Counted from the first letter of the stretch, positions 24,173 through 34,525 are shown. The stretch is 64,000 bases of DNA from Candidatus Proximibacter danicus (GCA_016710885.1 JADJUC010000002.1:278607-342606), one strand, 5' to 3'. Program-made: numbers and translations. The notes: generated by a model not told the origin, from the letters alone.

Positions 24173-25118
24173 CTAGACATAAGGGTCCCCAGCCCGCCTA
24201 TGCATCTTTCTTGAGATAACAACGCATAGATAGGCAATGCAGAGCCCGGCAGCCAAGTCGATCACGTAGTGCCAACGCGACACGACCGCCTCCGTGGAAA
24301 TAAAAATAACAAGCGGAAGGTAGGCATAGCCCAACCACCGGACATATCGTGCCGCATAACCCCACAGCAGCCACGCGTGTGCGATGCAGTGATGGCATTG
24401 CGGCAAGGGGCGAAATAAATTCTGCGCCATCATAAACTTGCCCCGCGAAGGCATGAATCGACTCTGAAAGCGCTCATCCCCTGCTGAATGTGGAATGAAA
24501 AAGCATCTTCGTCAGGGGAATAGATAAACGGCCCCATGCTGGGGCAAGCATGTAGGCAGCCCCTCCGGAGTGAAAGCACCAGAGCTACCGCTGTGACCAA
24601 CTCACTCAGGCAGCGGCGTCTGGAGCGCGTAATCGCATGCACCGCAAACGACGTAAAAACATGAACACAAAAATATCGTGGTATGCATTTGGCAGCCATT
24701 GTTTTAGTGGCACGAATCCAAGGTTGATTAACGAGACGCCATCGACCAAAGGCCAAAGCAGCAGGTCTGACCACTGATACCAGTCGTCAAACCGATGTGG
24801 ATTTACCAGTTGAGCCCATAACTTGAAATTGAAATGGCAATAAACTACCAGCGAAAAAGCTGCCACATTTCTCGCCAGTGCCACAAGAGACATGCCATCT
24901 CGACGTTTTGCCGAAAACAGCGTCGCGACAAGCAAGGCCAGAGTTAGTCCAACAACATAATGCTCCAGCACAAAGACGGTGGAGTGGCCATTCGGAAAAT
25001 AGAATGGAACAGGAAATACGAGAACTATCAGTACGGCAAAGCCAAGCGAGAAGAGAGCAACTCGCTCAAGAGGATGCAAGGAAAACAACGGACGGAGCAT
25101 TCTCTCAAGCCACGGCAT
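24173..25118 (-). pseudogene. PAP2-superfamily membrane phosphatase/transferase, several frameshifts
   Basis: Pieces in different frames make one protein. The 5' part (MPWLERMLRPLFSLHP, helices, LPNAYHDIFVFMF) is followed by GPFIYSPDEDAFSFHIQQGM in another frame. Then AAMPSLH, the PAP2 catalytic motif, and IAHAWLLWGYAARYVRWLG with SRWHYVIDLAAG (second histidine motif) follow in other frames, ending CIAYLCVVISRKMHR. This layout is that of PAP2_3/inositol-phosphorylceramide-synthase-like proteins. At least three single-base shifts are needed, so either the gene is decayed or the consensus is poor here. It is the last gene of the minus-strand envelope cluster. Confidence 0.65.
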
Positions 25119-25200
25119 CGCTATTCAGCAGTGGGGTACTGACGAACGAACCCACAGTCGTAAAGATTCCAGGTGATCGGCCGCTGGCCTTCCGTTTCAG

Positions 25201-27130
25201 TTATGGAAGCTTTGACATAAGCGGGGAAAAACACATCGTGAATGACGAAATCAAGTTCCGGATCTTCACAAAGATACCGTAGCCGTGCAGATCATTCCCT
25301 TTGACGAAGGGAAGAACACCTTCGCTATTCCGTAACAAGACCGCATCCTCGCGACGCCTGACCACTTGTGACGATACGGGCGCCAGAGTAGCAGCCAGCG
25401 CCACACGCCCCAGACGCTCCGCAATAGTAAGCGCCATTTTCTCGGAAAACACTATCCCGATAGCCTGAGTGCCGCTCGCATAGCTGGCTGTTCGCAACTC
25501 AAACCAGACTCGCTCGGCTTTCCCTTGCCAATAGACAACATCACCAACCCGCAAATGATCGGCAAACATGCGCGGCGCACCAGGTGCAAGTAGGCGCAAG
25601 TTCTTTTCATCGGCCTGGCGCACTAATGGGGGCGACTGTCCCCACTGCCACAACCCAAGCGCCAGAATAACCAAAGAAACCACTCCGGCTAGAGGCAAAC
25701 AATTGGGCCGCCCGGCCAAAAACCAGAACGCTAAGGCAAAAAAACCAAAGCCCCCCAAAAAGACCAAGCCCCGAAAAAAATCCACATGACCGTCGACGGC
25801 TTCCCCAACTCGCCACAGCATGGCGCCCATCGCTTGAATTTCACTCAGTGCGGCCAAGCCCAGGATCGCAACAATCAGTACGCTGACAATCCGAAGCGTC
25901 AGACGCACGGACGCTGTTGGCTTCGAAAATCTTTCCCTCAACGAAACGAGAATCTTGTTGGGGCAGCATGCCGCAAGGAAAGCGAGTAGAGCCCCCCCCA
26001 TCGGAAACAGTACGAGAATGCTTCCGGCGGCCATCGCGAGATATCGAAACAGGCTGTTAGCCGACATCACGCGCATGGAAAGGTCTGCGGCAGCGACAAC
26101 GGCCAATACCAGCGCAAACCAGTTGGCTCGCCACAACTGTGCCTGCATCACGATTGCAGCCGGGAAAAAAGAGCTACAAAACCAATTCACCGCGTAGGCC
26201 GCTACCGACACCAACAGTACAATTTTGTACCACCGACGAAGATACTCTTGCCCCCAGCAAGCCCCCAGCAGCAGCACCGAATAGCAAATCAACGCAAAAT
26301 CGATTCGATGCTGACTGTCTGTAGCAACAAAAACGATACGGGACGTCTCCCGGACCAACTCGCCCATTCACCATCAACAGGTTGAAAAATTCCAGCGCCA
26401 TGAAGTCTCAAACCCAGGACTACGGCTGAACCAAGCACCACCAGCGCAACAGCCGTGCGAAAGTAGATGCGTGCAACGACAAAAACCGTGGTTCGACGGC
26501 CCACAGCCCCATCAACGGGTGCAGCGCCAATGATAGCGTCAGCCAAAAGGCGGCAAAAACGGGACGATCCACCATCGCTGCTGCAACGCCCAGCATTCCC
26601 AGAGAAACAGCAAACTGGCGGCTGGTAATAAAAGATTCAGACACACGAAAAGCATCAGTCAGGCTGTAATCATTGATGCAATAAACCAACTGAACAGAAA
26701 CCAGTATCAGAAAGACCAAGTCACGTCGCCGTCCAAGCGGCAGCGCCCGCGAAAGAAACCAGCTCGCCAAGACAAAACTCAGCCCTGCCAGGAAACTGCC
26801 CCATTTAGCCGCAGCATTGACGCCGAAAAATTTGATTGCGCTGCCGTAGAGGGGGGAAAACAGGGAGAAGGAATCCTGCGAACCGAACATGAACCACGGG
26901 TCACGCAGAAACGGCTCAGGATCAATCCAGCGGACTGCCATCAAGGTATACACCCGGGCGTCGTGCCAGATGCCCCAATACGGGTGACTCAACAACCAAA
27001 ACCCCAACCCAGCCAGAAACACAAAAAAGCCGGATCGAGAGCACCAGCTTGGATATCCGCTGTTGGAGGTTCCAGAAGTATTTCCCGCCTCACCGGCTTT
27101 GGCTGCCAGCCACTGGCCGCTGGCAATCAA
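25201..27130 (-). pseudogene. large polytopic membrane protein (glycosyltransferase-like), frameshifted
   Basis: Two long open stretches (26420-27130 and 25201-26367) and a short bridging frame appear to be one ~630-residue membrane protein. The N-terminal part has FLAGLGFWLLSHPYWGIWHD with acidic residues after helix 1 (HDARVYTL, RWIDPEPFLRDPWF), the pattern of GT-C/DUF2029-type enzymes that use lipid-linked sugars. Many helices follow, then a soluble C-terminal part (VGDVVYWQGKAERVWFELRT). I cannot name a family. Its first codon is a TTG adjoining the stop of the FAD protein. Confidence 0.55.
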
Positions 27131-28709
27131 TTACTTCTTTTCCTCGTGATACTCGTCATCGACATTCACATCCCAGATGGCTGACTTGTCCTTGTTGCCG
27201 GCAACGATGGCCTCGGCTGCCAACTTCGCGGTCAGCATCGAGTGATCTTGATTGTTGTAACGATGCATACCGTTACGACCTACAAGAAAGAGATTGCCAA
27301 TGCCATCCACAAACTCCCGAATCTTCCAGAAATCAGAATAAGAACCAAAGTACGCAGGATAGGTCTTGGGAACACGGATCACCGTACCGTCCAACACATC
27401 CGACTCATCTATCATTCCGATTTTTGCCAGTTCGGCCGCCGCAAAGCGGATCATTTCATCGTCCGGCTTGGTCCAGAGATCATCGCCTTCCTGACAAAAA
27501 TATTCCAAGCCAAGCCACACCTTTGAGGGATCAGAAACGAGGTGAGGGCTCCAGTTGTTGAAGACCTGAAGACGACCTATCCTGACGTCACGCTCCTGAA
27601 TGTATATCCAGTTATCCGGCGGCATATTGCTCTGATCGGCGCTCAAAGACTGGGCGTTCTGCGTCATTTTTTCAGTAACAGACCGACGGTAATGAAATCC
27701 CGATAGGGCAATGCGGTTGCCACCTGACGAACTTTTTCCGGCGCCGGCGGCTCAATGCCATTGATCAGGTCCTTGACCGGCATCGTTGAAATGAACGCAT
27801 CGCCAAGAAAATCCTTTTCCTGCCCTGCAGCATCAACTGCGCGCACCGAAGCAATGGTTGTCCCGGTTCTGACGATGGCACGGACCGAGTGTTTCATGAA
27901 TCTCGCCCCCCCTTCGACAACTCCGGCGAGCAACCTCTGCCTGATTTGCCCCCGGACCCAGTTTCGGACAAAGGAATTTTTCGATCAGGCTCGTCTGGGT
28001 CGCTTTCCGCCCGTCCTCCGGAGTCCGCCAGGAAGCGCTTGGAAAAAGCGTGCCGCAAGGCCGAAAGGATCGACAAGCCCTTGATCCGCTGAGCGCCCCA
28101 CTCCGCACTGATCCTGCTGCATTCAACCCCCCACACCTTCTCGGTGTAGTCCTTGAAAAAGGTCCGGTAGAGTTCGCCACCAAAGCGGTTGACCAGGAAA
28201 TCTTCCAGCGATTTTTCAACCTTTCGCGGAAACGCCATCGCATACACATAGCTGAATCCGATCCTGACGAGGCGGACGAAGCCCAAATTCATCAACGTAT
28301 TCGCATTGAGCTTGATCAGGTAGTCAAAGTACTTCCGCAGGAAGTAGATGCGCGAAAGGCGCCCACGCACCAACATCACATTATCATTCGCCCCTTCGCC
28401 TTTTTTGGCGGAGACTTGATGCTGCTTGTTCTGGTAAGAAATGGGCACCACTCCGCCGTCGTCGCAGCCGGAATGGATGGGCAAAATCTCACGCCACCAG
28501 TTCATCACCCAGTCTGATTTCGAGAAGAAACGATGGCCGCCGATATCCATGCGGTAACCCTTGAAATTGACAGTACGTGAAATGCCGCCAATCTCATCCG
28601 AGCCTTCCAGAACAACGGGGGTGGCCTGACCACTGCGCAGCAGCTCCATAGCTGCCGTGAGGCCTGCTGGACCTGCTCCCACGATGATCACGCGCTTCTT
28701 GGTAGTCAC
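27131..28709 (-). pseudogene. FAD-dependent amine-oxidase/UDP-galactopyranose-mutase-like oxidoreductase, frameshifted
   Basis: The N-terminus has a clear dinucleotide fold (VIIVGAGPAGLTAAMELL, EGSDEIGGISRTV) and IGGHRFFSKSDWVMNWWREI, typical of NAD(P)/FAD proteins near UDP-galactopyranose mutase that act on glycans or polyisoprenoids. The frame breaks near 28010, near 27930 and at 27667. At 27667 a run of six A would need seven to join LLLKK to MTQNAQSL. The C-terminal part (FLVGRNGMHRYNNQDHSML) is the normal FAD-binding end. The 27667 shift lies in a homopolymer, suggesting a consensus error, but loss of function cannot be excluded. It follows the GtrA gene in the same direction. Confidence 0.75.
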
Positions 28710-28761
28710 AAACTCAACCCTCTCAAAAATTCAGGATGCTGGCTCACTCAGGCCAGCAAAA

Positions 28762-29181
28762 TCAGAAAAGCGCCATTTTCCGGACAACGTACCCGAACAG
28801 GAAGGAAAACCCGGCGGCACCGAGTTTTGCCAGTGGCAAGGACGTACCAAGCAACTCTATGCAAATCGCAATCACAGCTACATTGACTAGTAGCGCAGCA
28901 ATACCGGTACCCACAAATATTGCCGCTTCTGCATAGCGCCGCGACAGCAGCCTTCGCTTGCGAAAAACGAAGGCGACAGAGAGCAAGTAATGCACGCCCG
29001 CTCCGATCATGAAACTCAGTGACGCTGCCAACGTGTAATGCATCCACTGAGCAAGAAACAGGAGGAACAGCATGTCAACGCCAAGTGCGACAAGACTGAC
29101 GACGAAATACCGCACGAACTCCCCGGCAGCGTGATGCCGCCGCTCTCTTGCATACCCCGGTGCTTCGGTATTGATCGTCAC
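28762..29181 (-). CDS. GtrA-family membrane protein
   Basis: A ~139-residue protein with four helices (FVRYFVVSLVALGVDMLFLL, AASLSFMIGAGVHYLLSVAF, AAIFVGTGIAALLVNVAVIA, LAKLGAAGFSFLFGYVVRK). GtrA proteins flip polyprenyl-linked sugars. The start is not sharp: GTG 29181 gives a natural N-terminus, and the frame is open upstream. It lies between the ABC ATPase and the FAD protein and fits a glycan or envelope modification role. Confidence 0.8.
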   Translation of the reverse strand: MTINTEAPGYARERRHHAAGEFVRYFVVSLVALGVDMLFLLFLAQWMHYTLAASLSFMIGAGVHYLLSVAFVFRKRRLLSRRYAEAAIFVGTGIAALLVNVAVIAICIELLGTSLPLAKLGAAGFSFLFGYVVRKMALF

Positions 29182-29236
29182 ATTGTGCTTTCTGTATGTA
29201 TTCAGCACCCAGGGCTGCGGCGAAAAAAGAACCCGA

Positions 29237-30128
29237 TCACTGCCCAATTGCTTTGAAGAAAACCGTTTCGAGGGAAACAGCGGGCAGCACATCCTGAATG
29301 ATGCCACCAGCGCCCTGGACCCGGCCCACGACATCTGCAAGTTCATCAACGCCAGTATCGATCGCGTAAAGCCCGCTGCGCACCTCGACACCACCTGCAA
29401 TCTCCTGCGCACCACGGTAACGAACGATATAGCGGTCCGCCTGGTCAGCCACGATCTCCTGCGGCGAGCGAATGGTCAGCAGTTCCCCCCGGTGTATCAG
29501 CCCGAAGCGATCAGCAATTCGCTCGACATCGTGGAAAACGTGCGAAGAAAAAAACAGGGTACCTCCATCGCGCCGGTAGGCATCGAGAATATCCACGACA
29601 TCCTTACGGCCAACCGGATCAAGCCCCGACAGAGGTTCGTCGAGAATCAGCAAACGTGGCTTGATCGCCAGCGCATGGGCCAGTGCTGTCCGCTGCATCA
29701 TGCCTTTCGAGAAGCCGCGCAGGGGGTTATCAGCCACCGCCGCCAGGTCAAAACGTTCCAGCCATTCCAGGCAATGCGCCCGCTCGTCGGAGACTTTCGT
29801 TCCATGCAGGCGCAATCCCATCAACAGAATTTCGTATGGCGTCAGAAAATCCTGCAGGCTCGGATTCTCCGGAACAAAACCCAGGCCGCGGCGCGCTTCG
29901 GGGTCACGCACATCTCGACCGAAGAGGCGCGCGATACCGAGTTGGCAGCAACGCCCCAACGAGTATCTTGATCAGCGTACTTTTTCCGGCGCCATTGGGC
30001 CCGATGAAACCGAAGGTTTCCCCTTCCTCAATATCCAGGGAAACTCCTTTCAGTGCCTCGTTTGCCTGTTTTCTCCAAGCAGCTGGGTAGGTCTTGCGAA
30101 TATTCTGGATTTCTATAACCGAACTCAT
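29237..30128 (-). CDS. ABC transporter ATP-binding protein, frameshifted as read
   Basis: The first part (30128 down to about 29950) has Walker A GPNGAGKSTLIKILVG; the rest reads in another frame with the ABC signature (LRGFSKGMMQRTALAHAL), Walker B RLLILDEPLSGLDP and the H-loop SSHVFHDVER. The break lies near 29950 (LVGALLPT joined to GIARLFGRDV). The protein is a DR-type exporter ATPase of about 297 residues. Its start overlaps the stop of the upstream gene (ATGA). It pairs with the permease at 30978-31782. Confidence 0.85.
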
Positions 30129-30976
30129 TTCCTGTTCCCCGACGTTACCGCGGGCGGTGCCACGGCAGTGACCTTGCCCCGGCTATCAATGACATAGCGC
30201 ATAGCGAATGGATCTGGAGGAATGGCGTCAAGCAGAGCCGCCTCAACGAGCGCTTCGACCTGCGACGGATACTGCCCCTTGATCTCCTGATAGCGGCTGG
30301 CCGCACGGTCAAGAAGCAGCAGGTTTTCAAGACGAACGGCCCGCTTTTCGAGAAAAGCCGAGAACGCCTTGTGTTTTGTTTCCCTGGCCATGGCACGCTG
30401 GATCCGGATCGACAACTCCAGATCCTCCGCTTTGGTCACCCACTGGGCCGCCATCTGCTGCAGGCTGATCTGCTCCATCTCATCCTTGGTCTGCGAGGCG
30501 GCTCGCCGCAGCCATTCGGCTCCGACGATGGGATTCTTGTGAAAATGATACTCGTTGAATCCGTAGTAGAAAGCCGGCTGCCAATCAAACGGCCGGGCAG
30601 TACTAGCACGCTGGAGGATGTACTGTGTGACCTCTAATTGGCCTACCCACGGCAGAATCGCTGCCGCGATGTAGTAGTTATCCTCATGCGCCGGGTTGAA
30701 CCATGACACATCCGACTGCACCAGACCGAGAATGCGATAGCTCTCCGCAGTCATCGATTCAGTCGACACGACCAGTGCGCGAAATCCCGCCAGATTGGCA
30801 GCAAGAAATCGATCCCCGGCGGCCATGACCACTTGCGCGAAACGCGGAACAGCCACCTGCATTTCGTTGGCGACCGGTGGCCGTGGCAGCGCATAGACAT
30901 GCGGCAGCAGGCTCGCATAGCCAATGAAAAAAACCAGCGCGCAAACCAGCCCTATCTGGCGGCGAAGCACACCCAT
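30125..30976 (-). CDS. hypothetical protein with N-terminal membrane anchor in ABC/pilin cluster
   Basis: A 283-residue protein starting at ATG 30976, one base after the permease stop. One helix (RQIGLVCALVFFIGYASLLP) precedes an alpha-helical, TPR-like periplasmic domain (SWFNPAHEDNYYIAAAILPW, RPFDWQPAFYYGFNEYHFHK) and a C-terminal segment (YPSQVEALVEAALLDAIPPD) that resembles the tail of pseudopilin-associated proteins. The family is not one I can name. Its place between permease and ATPase suggests an export or pilin-handling partner. Confidence 0.8.
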   Translation of the reverse strand: MGVLRRQIGLVCALVFFIGYASLLPHVYALPRPPVANEMQVAVPRFAQVVMAAGDRFLAANLAGFRALVVSTESMTAESYRILGLVQSDVSWFNPAHEDNYYIAAAILPWVGQLEVTQYILQRASTARPFDWQPAFYYGFNEYHFHKNPIVGAEWLRRAASQTKDEMEQISLQQMAAQWVTKAEDLELSIRIQRAMARETKHKAFSAFLEKRAVRLENLLLLDRAASRYQEIKGQYPSQVEALVEAALLDAIPPDPFAMRYVIDSRGKVTAVAPPAVTSGNRK

Positions 30977-30977
30977 C

Positions 30978-31782
30978 TCAGGAAAATTCTCGCCTGGAAA
31001 AGGCTTGAACCGACAAGCCAAGCATCACCATCGTGTAGAAGCTGGCCATCCCGATGCTCAAGGCAATCGATGGTCCATCCGCAGGCAGCCCATACATTGG
31101 CCAAGCTCGCCAATCCAGTCGGGAAAGATCAGGCAGCACCCAGCGCACGGCATCCAGAATGGGGCCGAAGCGCGCTGCCAGTTCGACCTGACCATCCGCG
31201 CCGCGAGCGACATAATCGACCACTGCGCCAAGCGCCCGACCTGCGATGGCAAACATTGCGCCAAGCGCGAGAGGCAACATGGTCACCGTAGACAATGTCG
31301 ATATCCACAGCGTAAACGCTGCCACCACTGCGACATCAATCCATATACCGACGACCGCCAACCAGTACGGCAGACCCAGTTCGATGCCGGAACTGCTGGT
31401 CATAGTGCAAACCAGACATCATCACTGCAATCCACAGCAGCAGGCCAAGGATCATCGCGCCGACGCCGATCAGCGCAAGCACGCCGGCGTAACGGCCAAA
31501 CAGATAAGCCGCCCGGTGCACGGGGTAGCTCAAGGTCAGCACCACCGAGCGCTGCTCGATCTCACGACCGACAAGATCCTGAATCAGGGTGATGGCAAAC
31601 AGGACGAGGCTGAAACGCAAGCCGGAGAGGCCAACGTCAAGGGCAACGGTACGCGGCTGCCTGGGAGAAAAAGAGGCCGACAGGTAGGCCAGGCCAACCA
31701 GCAGCACCCCCAGAACAAAGACTGCGAAAAACATCCGGTTGCGGAAACCGGAGCGCCATGTGGACAAAAAGAATTGCTGCAC
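30978..31782 (-). CDS. ABC-2 type permease, frameshifted as read
   Basis: Two frames join into a six-helix ABC-2 permease. The first (31782 to about 31390) begins MQQFFLSTWRSGFRNRMFFA and holds SLVLFAITLIQDLVGREIEQRS and LSYPVHRAAYLFGRYAGVL. The second covers IELGLPYWLAVVGIWIDVAV to TMVMLGLSVQAFSRREFS. The break is near 31390, around CAGCAGTTCCGGCATCG. With the ATPase it forms an exporter placed directly after the split pilin genes, an arrangement also seen around Geobacter pilA as I recall it. Confidence 0.8.
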
Positions 31783-31800
31783 GAACTAACCCTCAAAAGA

Positions 31801-31827
31801 GAAAGGCGCGTGAACAACGCGCCTTTC
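31801..31827 (-). terminator. attenuating terminator between the pilin pair and the ABC genes
   Basis: A perfect stem GAAAGGCGCG / CGCGCCTTTC with a seven-base loop lies in the 68-base gap after the second pilin gene. On the minus strand it is followed by TCTTTT. It would let the pilin pair be expressed far above the ABC genes. Confidence 0.7.
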
Positions 31828-31850
31828 TGCCTCAAGCGGATCGACTACGA

Positions 31851-32225
31851 TCAGGTACCAGCCGCCGTCTTTGCTGCGGTAAGACCCGCAGTTGCGTCGG
31901 CCTTCACACAACCTCCAGCAACCGTACACGCCACACCTGCGGCAACAGCGCCGCGAGCAGTCGAACCGCCAAATGTTGTTTTGCCCTTTGCAGATGCAGA
32001 ACCAACGGCGTAGTAAGAACCGTTAGTACCATCTTCGCCTTCCAGGAAAACATTAGCAGAACACTTCGGCGCAATAGCTGTCACCATGAAGTGTGTTCCA
32101 GCGGTTCCTTTGGCTGGCGCTGTACCTGCAGCCCCCGGGGTGACGCCTGTGCAAATAGACGTAACGGCGGCCGACGCTCCAAAGGAAGCCGCAGCCAAGA
32201 ATGCAGTAACGATGATTTTTTTCAT
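31851..32225 (-). CDS. PilA-C/Spc-like split-pilin partner protein
   Basis: A 124-residue precursor with a signal-like N-terminus (MKKIIVTAFLAAASFGASAA) and a beta-rich mature part with four cysteines (SICTG, PKCSANVFLEGED, GVACTV, GGCVKAD) and TTFGGSTARGAVAAG. The latter matches, from memory, the separate globular pilin half (Spc/PilA-C) that follows short PilA in Geobacter. It follows the short pilin gene by 23 bases with a GGAGA ribosome site. It would pack on the short pilin to form a heterodimeric filament subunit. Identification is by motif recall, not alignment. Confidence 0.72.
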   Translation of the reverse strand: MKKIIVTAFLAAASFGASAAVTSICTGVTPGAAGTAPAKGTAGTHFMVTAIAPKCSANVFLEGEDGTNGSYYAVGSASAKGKTTFGGSTARGAVAAGVACTVAGGCVKADATAGLTAAKTAAGT

Positions 32226-32248
32226 CAAATTTCTCCTCTAATCAGCTT

Positions 32249-32435
32249 TTAGCTCGACGAAGCCGCAGTGGCTTGCGTCAACACATTGCGAGCATCAGAC
32301 TGCGCTGCCTTGTCTTCGCCCTTACGGGTGTAGTCGCTGAACTGCGGAATGGCGATGGCCGCCAGAATACCGATGATCGCGACAACGATCATCAGCTCGA
32401 TCAGGGTAAAACCCTTTTTGCATGGACTTCTTCAT
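32249..32435 (-). CDS. pilA: short type IVa pilin (PilA-N like), frameshifted as read
   Basis: The prepilin leader MKKSMQKG is followed by the mature N-terminus FTLIELMIVVAIIGILAAIA with Phe1 and Glu5. The chain then runs IPQFSDYTRKGEDKAAQSDA and ends TQATAASSS: only 53 mature residues, without a globular domain. As read, GGGTTTT (minus strand; 32408-32411) has one T too many and throws the frame right after the cleavage site; GGGTTT restores it. AGGAGG lies five bases before the chosen ATG (32435; another at 32438). A TGGCAT at 32493-32498 could be half of a sigma-54 promoter, but its -12 element is poor. Confidence 0.85.
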
Positions 32436-32593
32436 CATTTCCTCCTGTTCAATAACGGCGGAAAACCGTTGAGTCACTATACACAAAAAATCATGCCAGG
32501 CCAAACCCCCATCAATACTGCGGCTACAGCCAAGACACGATAGAAAAACTGACAATTTGCGGCACTATTGCCCGAAAAAGGTCACGAAAACAG

Positions 32594-34195
32594 CTACGGA
32601 CCAACCTCATCAATCTGCCCCGGATCTAAAAACTCCTGCGCGTACTTCAGATACACCTTCTGCTGCACAAACACCTCAAACAGCTCCGGGTCGATATGCC
32701 CGCCTTCGCTGAATCTTTTCAGAATCCCCATCGCCTCGGAAAGCTTCATGCCCTGCTTGTAGGGGCGGTCCCGTGCGGTCAGCGCCTCGAAGATGTCGGC
32801 AATGCCCATGACGCGGGCCTGTACTGACATGTCGTCGCGCTTCAACCCCTTGGGGTAGCCCTTGCCGTCCATGCGCTCGTGGTGGCCGCCGGCGTATTCG
32901 GGGACATTCTTGAGATGCTTGGGCCAGGGCAGCGCCTCCAGCATCTTGATGGTGGCGACGATGTGGTAGTTGATGATCTCGCGCTCGGACTGGGTCAGCG
33001 TGCCGGCACGGATGGTGAGGTTTTCCAGCTCTTCGGCAGAGAGGAAATCCACCATCCGCCCCTCCGGCCCTTCCGGAGCGCACCAGCGGTATTGGCGGGA
33101 GATGCGGCGCACGCGCTCCTGGTCTTCGGCCTGCATGGCTTCGCCGCCGATGTTGCTGCGGCGCAAAAAATCGCGGTCTTCGTCGATCTGTTTGAGTTTT
33201 GACTGTAGCGTCGATTGCGCTCTTTCGCGATCTTCACCTGCCAGCATGGCTTTCAACGCCTCGATTTCGGCGTCGCGCTTGACGACCTCAAAACGCGTAT
33301 CAACAAGGTGGATGCGATCGAAGATGGTTTGCAGCTTGGTCGCTTTATCCACCACGTGCACAGGCGTTGTTACCTTGCCGCAATCGTGCAGCAGGCCGGC
33401 GATCTTCAGCTCGTAGCGATCCTTGTCGCTCATGGTGAAGTCGGCCAGCGGGCCTTGGGTTGTGTCGTTGACCGCTTCGGCCAGCATCATTGTCAGCGCC
33501 GGGACGCGCTGGCAGTGACCGCCGGTATAGGGCGATTTTTCGTCAATCGCCATGTTGATGAGGTTGATGAACGACTCGAACAGCGTTTCCAGCTGGGTAA
33601 TCAGCAGGCGATTGGTCAGTGCAACAGCGGCCTGCGAGGCAAGCGACTCTGCCAGGCGAAGGTCGCCATCAGTGAACGGCCGGACGCCGCCGTCTTCGTT
33701 CTTGGCATTGATCAGTTGCAAGACGCCGATGACTTCGTTCTCGTGGTTCTTCATCGGCACTGTCAGGAACGACTGTGAGCGGTAGCCGGTCGTCTGGTCG
33801 AATTTGCGCGTGCCGGAAAAATCGAAACCGTCTGCCATGTAGGCGTCGGCAATATTGACGGTTTCGGCATGAATGGCGCTATAGGCGGCCACCATCGAGT
33901 TATTGGGGGAGCCATCGTCTCGATACAACGGAAGATCGGCAAACTTGGCGGAGATCGGCTCGCCGGAAGTGCCGCCAAACGCAATCTTCAGCGAATCGGT
34001 ACGCACGATCTCGAAGCGCAGGTGCTTGCCATCTTCAGTCACCCGGTAGAGGGTACCGCCATCGGCATGCGTGATCGCTTTCGCGGCGAGCAGGATATTT
34101 TCCAGCAGGCGGGCAATATTTCGCTCGTGAGAAAGCGAGGCGCCAATGGCATTGAGCTGCTCAAGCCGGCGGAAGAGGTCCTGCAGCGTATCCAT
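32594..34195 (-). CDS. GAF / HD-GYP domain phosphodiesterase
   Basis: A 533-residue cytoplasmic protein. Residues ~20-180 are a GAF domain (HADGGTLYRVTEDGKHLRFE, TTGYRSQSFLTVPMKN, GVLQLINAKNEDG). The rest is an HD-GYP domain with GGHCQRVPALTMML, LLHDCGKVTTP and GGHHERMDGKGYPKGL, which cleave cyclic di-GMP (or related cyclic dinucleotides), with a ~70-residue insertion after the HD motif. The start at 34195 has GGAGAG seven bases upstream. It is divided from the signalling operon by the MNT/HEPN pair, but its GAF domain resembles that of the PilB-like ATPase. Confidence 0.92.
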   Translation of the reverse strand: MDTLQDLFRRLEQLNAIGASLSHERNIARLLENILLAAKAITHADGGTLYRVTEDGKHLRFEIVRTDSLKIAFGGTSGEPISAKFADLPLYRDDGSPNNSMVAAYSAIHAETVNIADAYMADGFDFSGTRKFDQTTGYRSQSFLTVPMKNHENEVIGVLQLINAKNEDGGVRPFTDGDLRLAESLASQAAVALTNRLLITQLETLFESFINLINMAIDEKSPYTGGHCQRVPALTMMLAEAVNDTTQGPLADFTMSDKDRYELKIAGLLHDCGKVTTPVHVVDKATKLQTIFDRIHLVDTRFEVVKRDAEIEALKAMLAGEDRERAQSTLQSKLKQIDEDRDFLRRSNIGGEAMQAEDQERVRRISRQYRWCAPEGPEGRMVDFLSAEELENLTIRAGTLTQSEREIINYHIVATIKMLEALPWPKHLKNVPEYAGGHHERMDGKGYPKGLKRDDMSVQARVMGIADIFEALTARDRPYKQGMKLSEAMGILKRFSEGGHIDPELFEVFVQQKVYLKYAQEFLDPGQIDEVGP

Positions 34196-34270
34196 GTTCA
34201 GCTCTCCATTGAGCGACTGTTGATGGTCGCGCAAGCCCAATCCAGCAGCACATTCATCACCTTGTTTTCT

Positions 34271-34525
34271 TCAAGTGTTCCACAAACTGGATGCCTCGAC
34301 ACCATGGATCAATCGCCGCAACTGCGCCTCGAAACTGGCAGGCAAGCCGAACGGTGTTCCCACGTCTGGGTCATGCGTTCGCCGAACCCGTTCGTGGTCG
34401 ATCAGTACCGCCTTAGTGCTTTTCACCGCCTGCTGTGCATCGAACCACCACTGACAGGCTCGATTCGGTCGAGGCCGCGAGAATACAAGGCGCTCATCCT
34501 TCCGCCGAGATTTCACCCTCTTCAC
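34271..34525 (-). CDS. HEPN-domain protein (partner of MNT)
   Basis: An ~84-residue protein overlapping the restored end of the nucleotidyltransferase gene. It has CQWWFDAQQAVKSTKAVLID and RRTHD, which recall the HEPN core and R-x4-6-H RNase motif. The N-terminus is basic and not typical, so the gene may be frameshifted or decayed. HEPN/MNT pairs are toxin-antitoxin systems in which the MNT enzyme modifies the HEPN toxin. Confidence 0.5.
   Translation of the reverse strand: MKRVKSRRKDERLVFSRPRPNRACQWWFDAQQAVKSTKAVLIDHERVRRTHDPDVGTPFGLPASFEAQLRRLIHGVEASSLWNT

Noticed and set aside
32493..32510. Sigma-54 promoter for the short pilin gene
   Set aside because: TGGCAT gives a good -24 element, but no GC lies ten bases after the GG, so the site is not supported.
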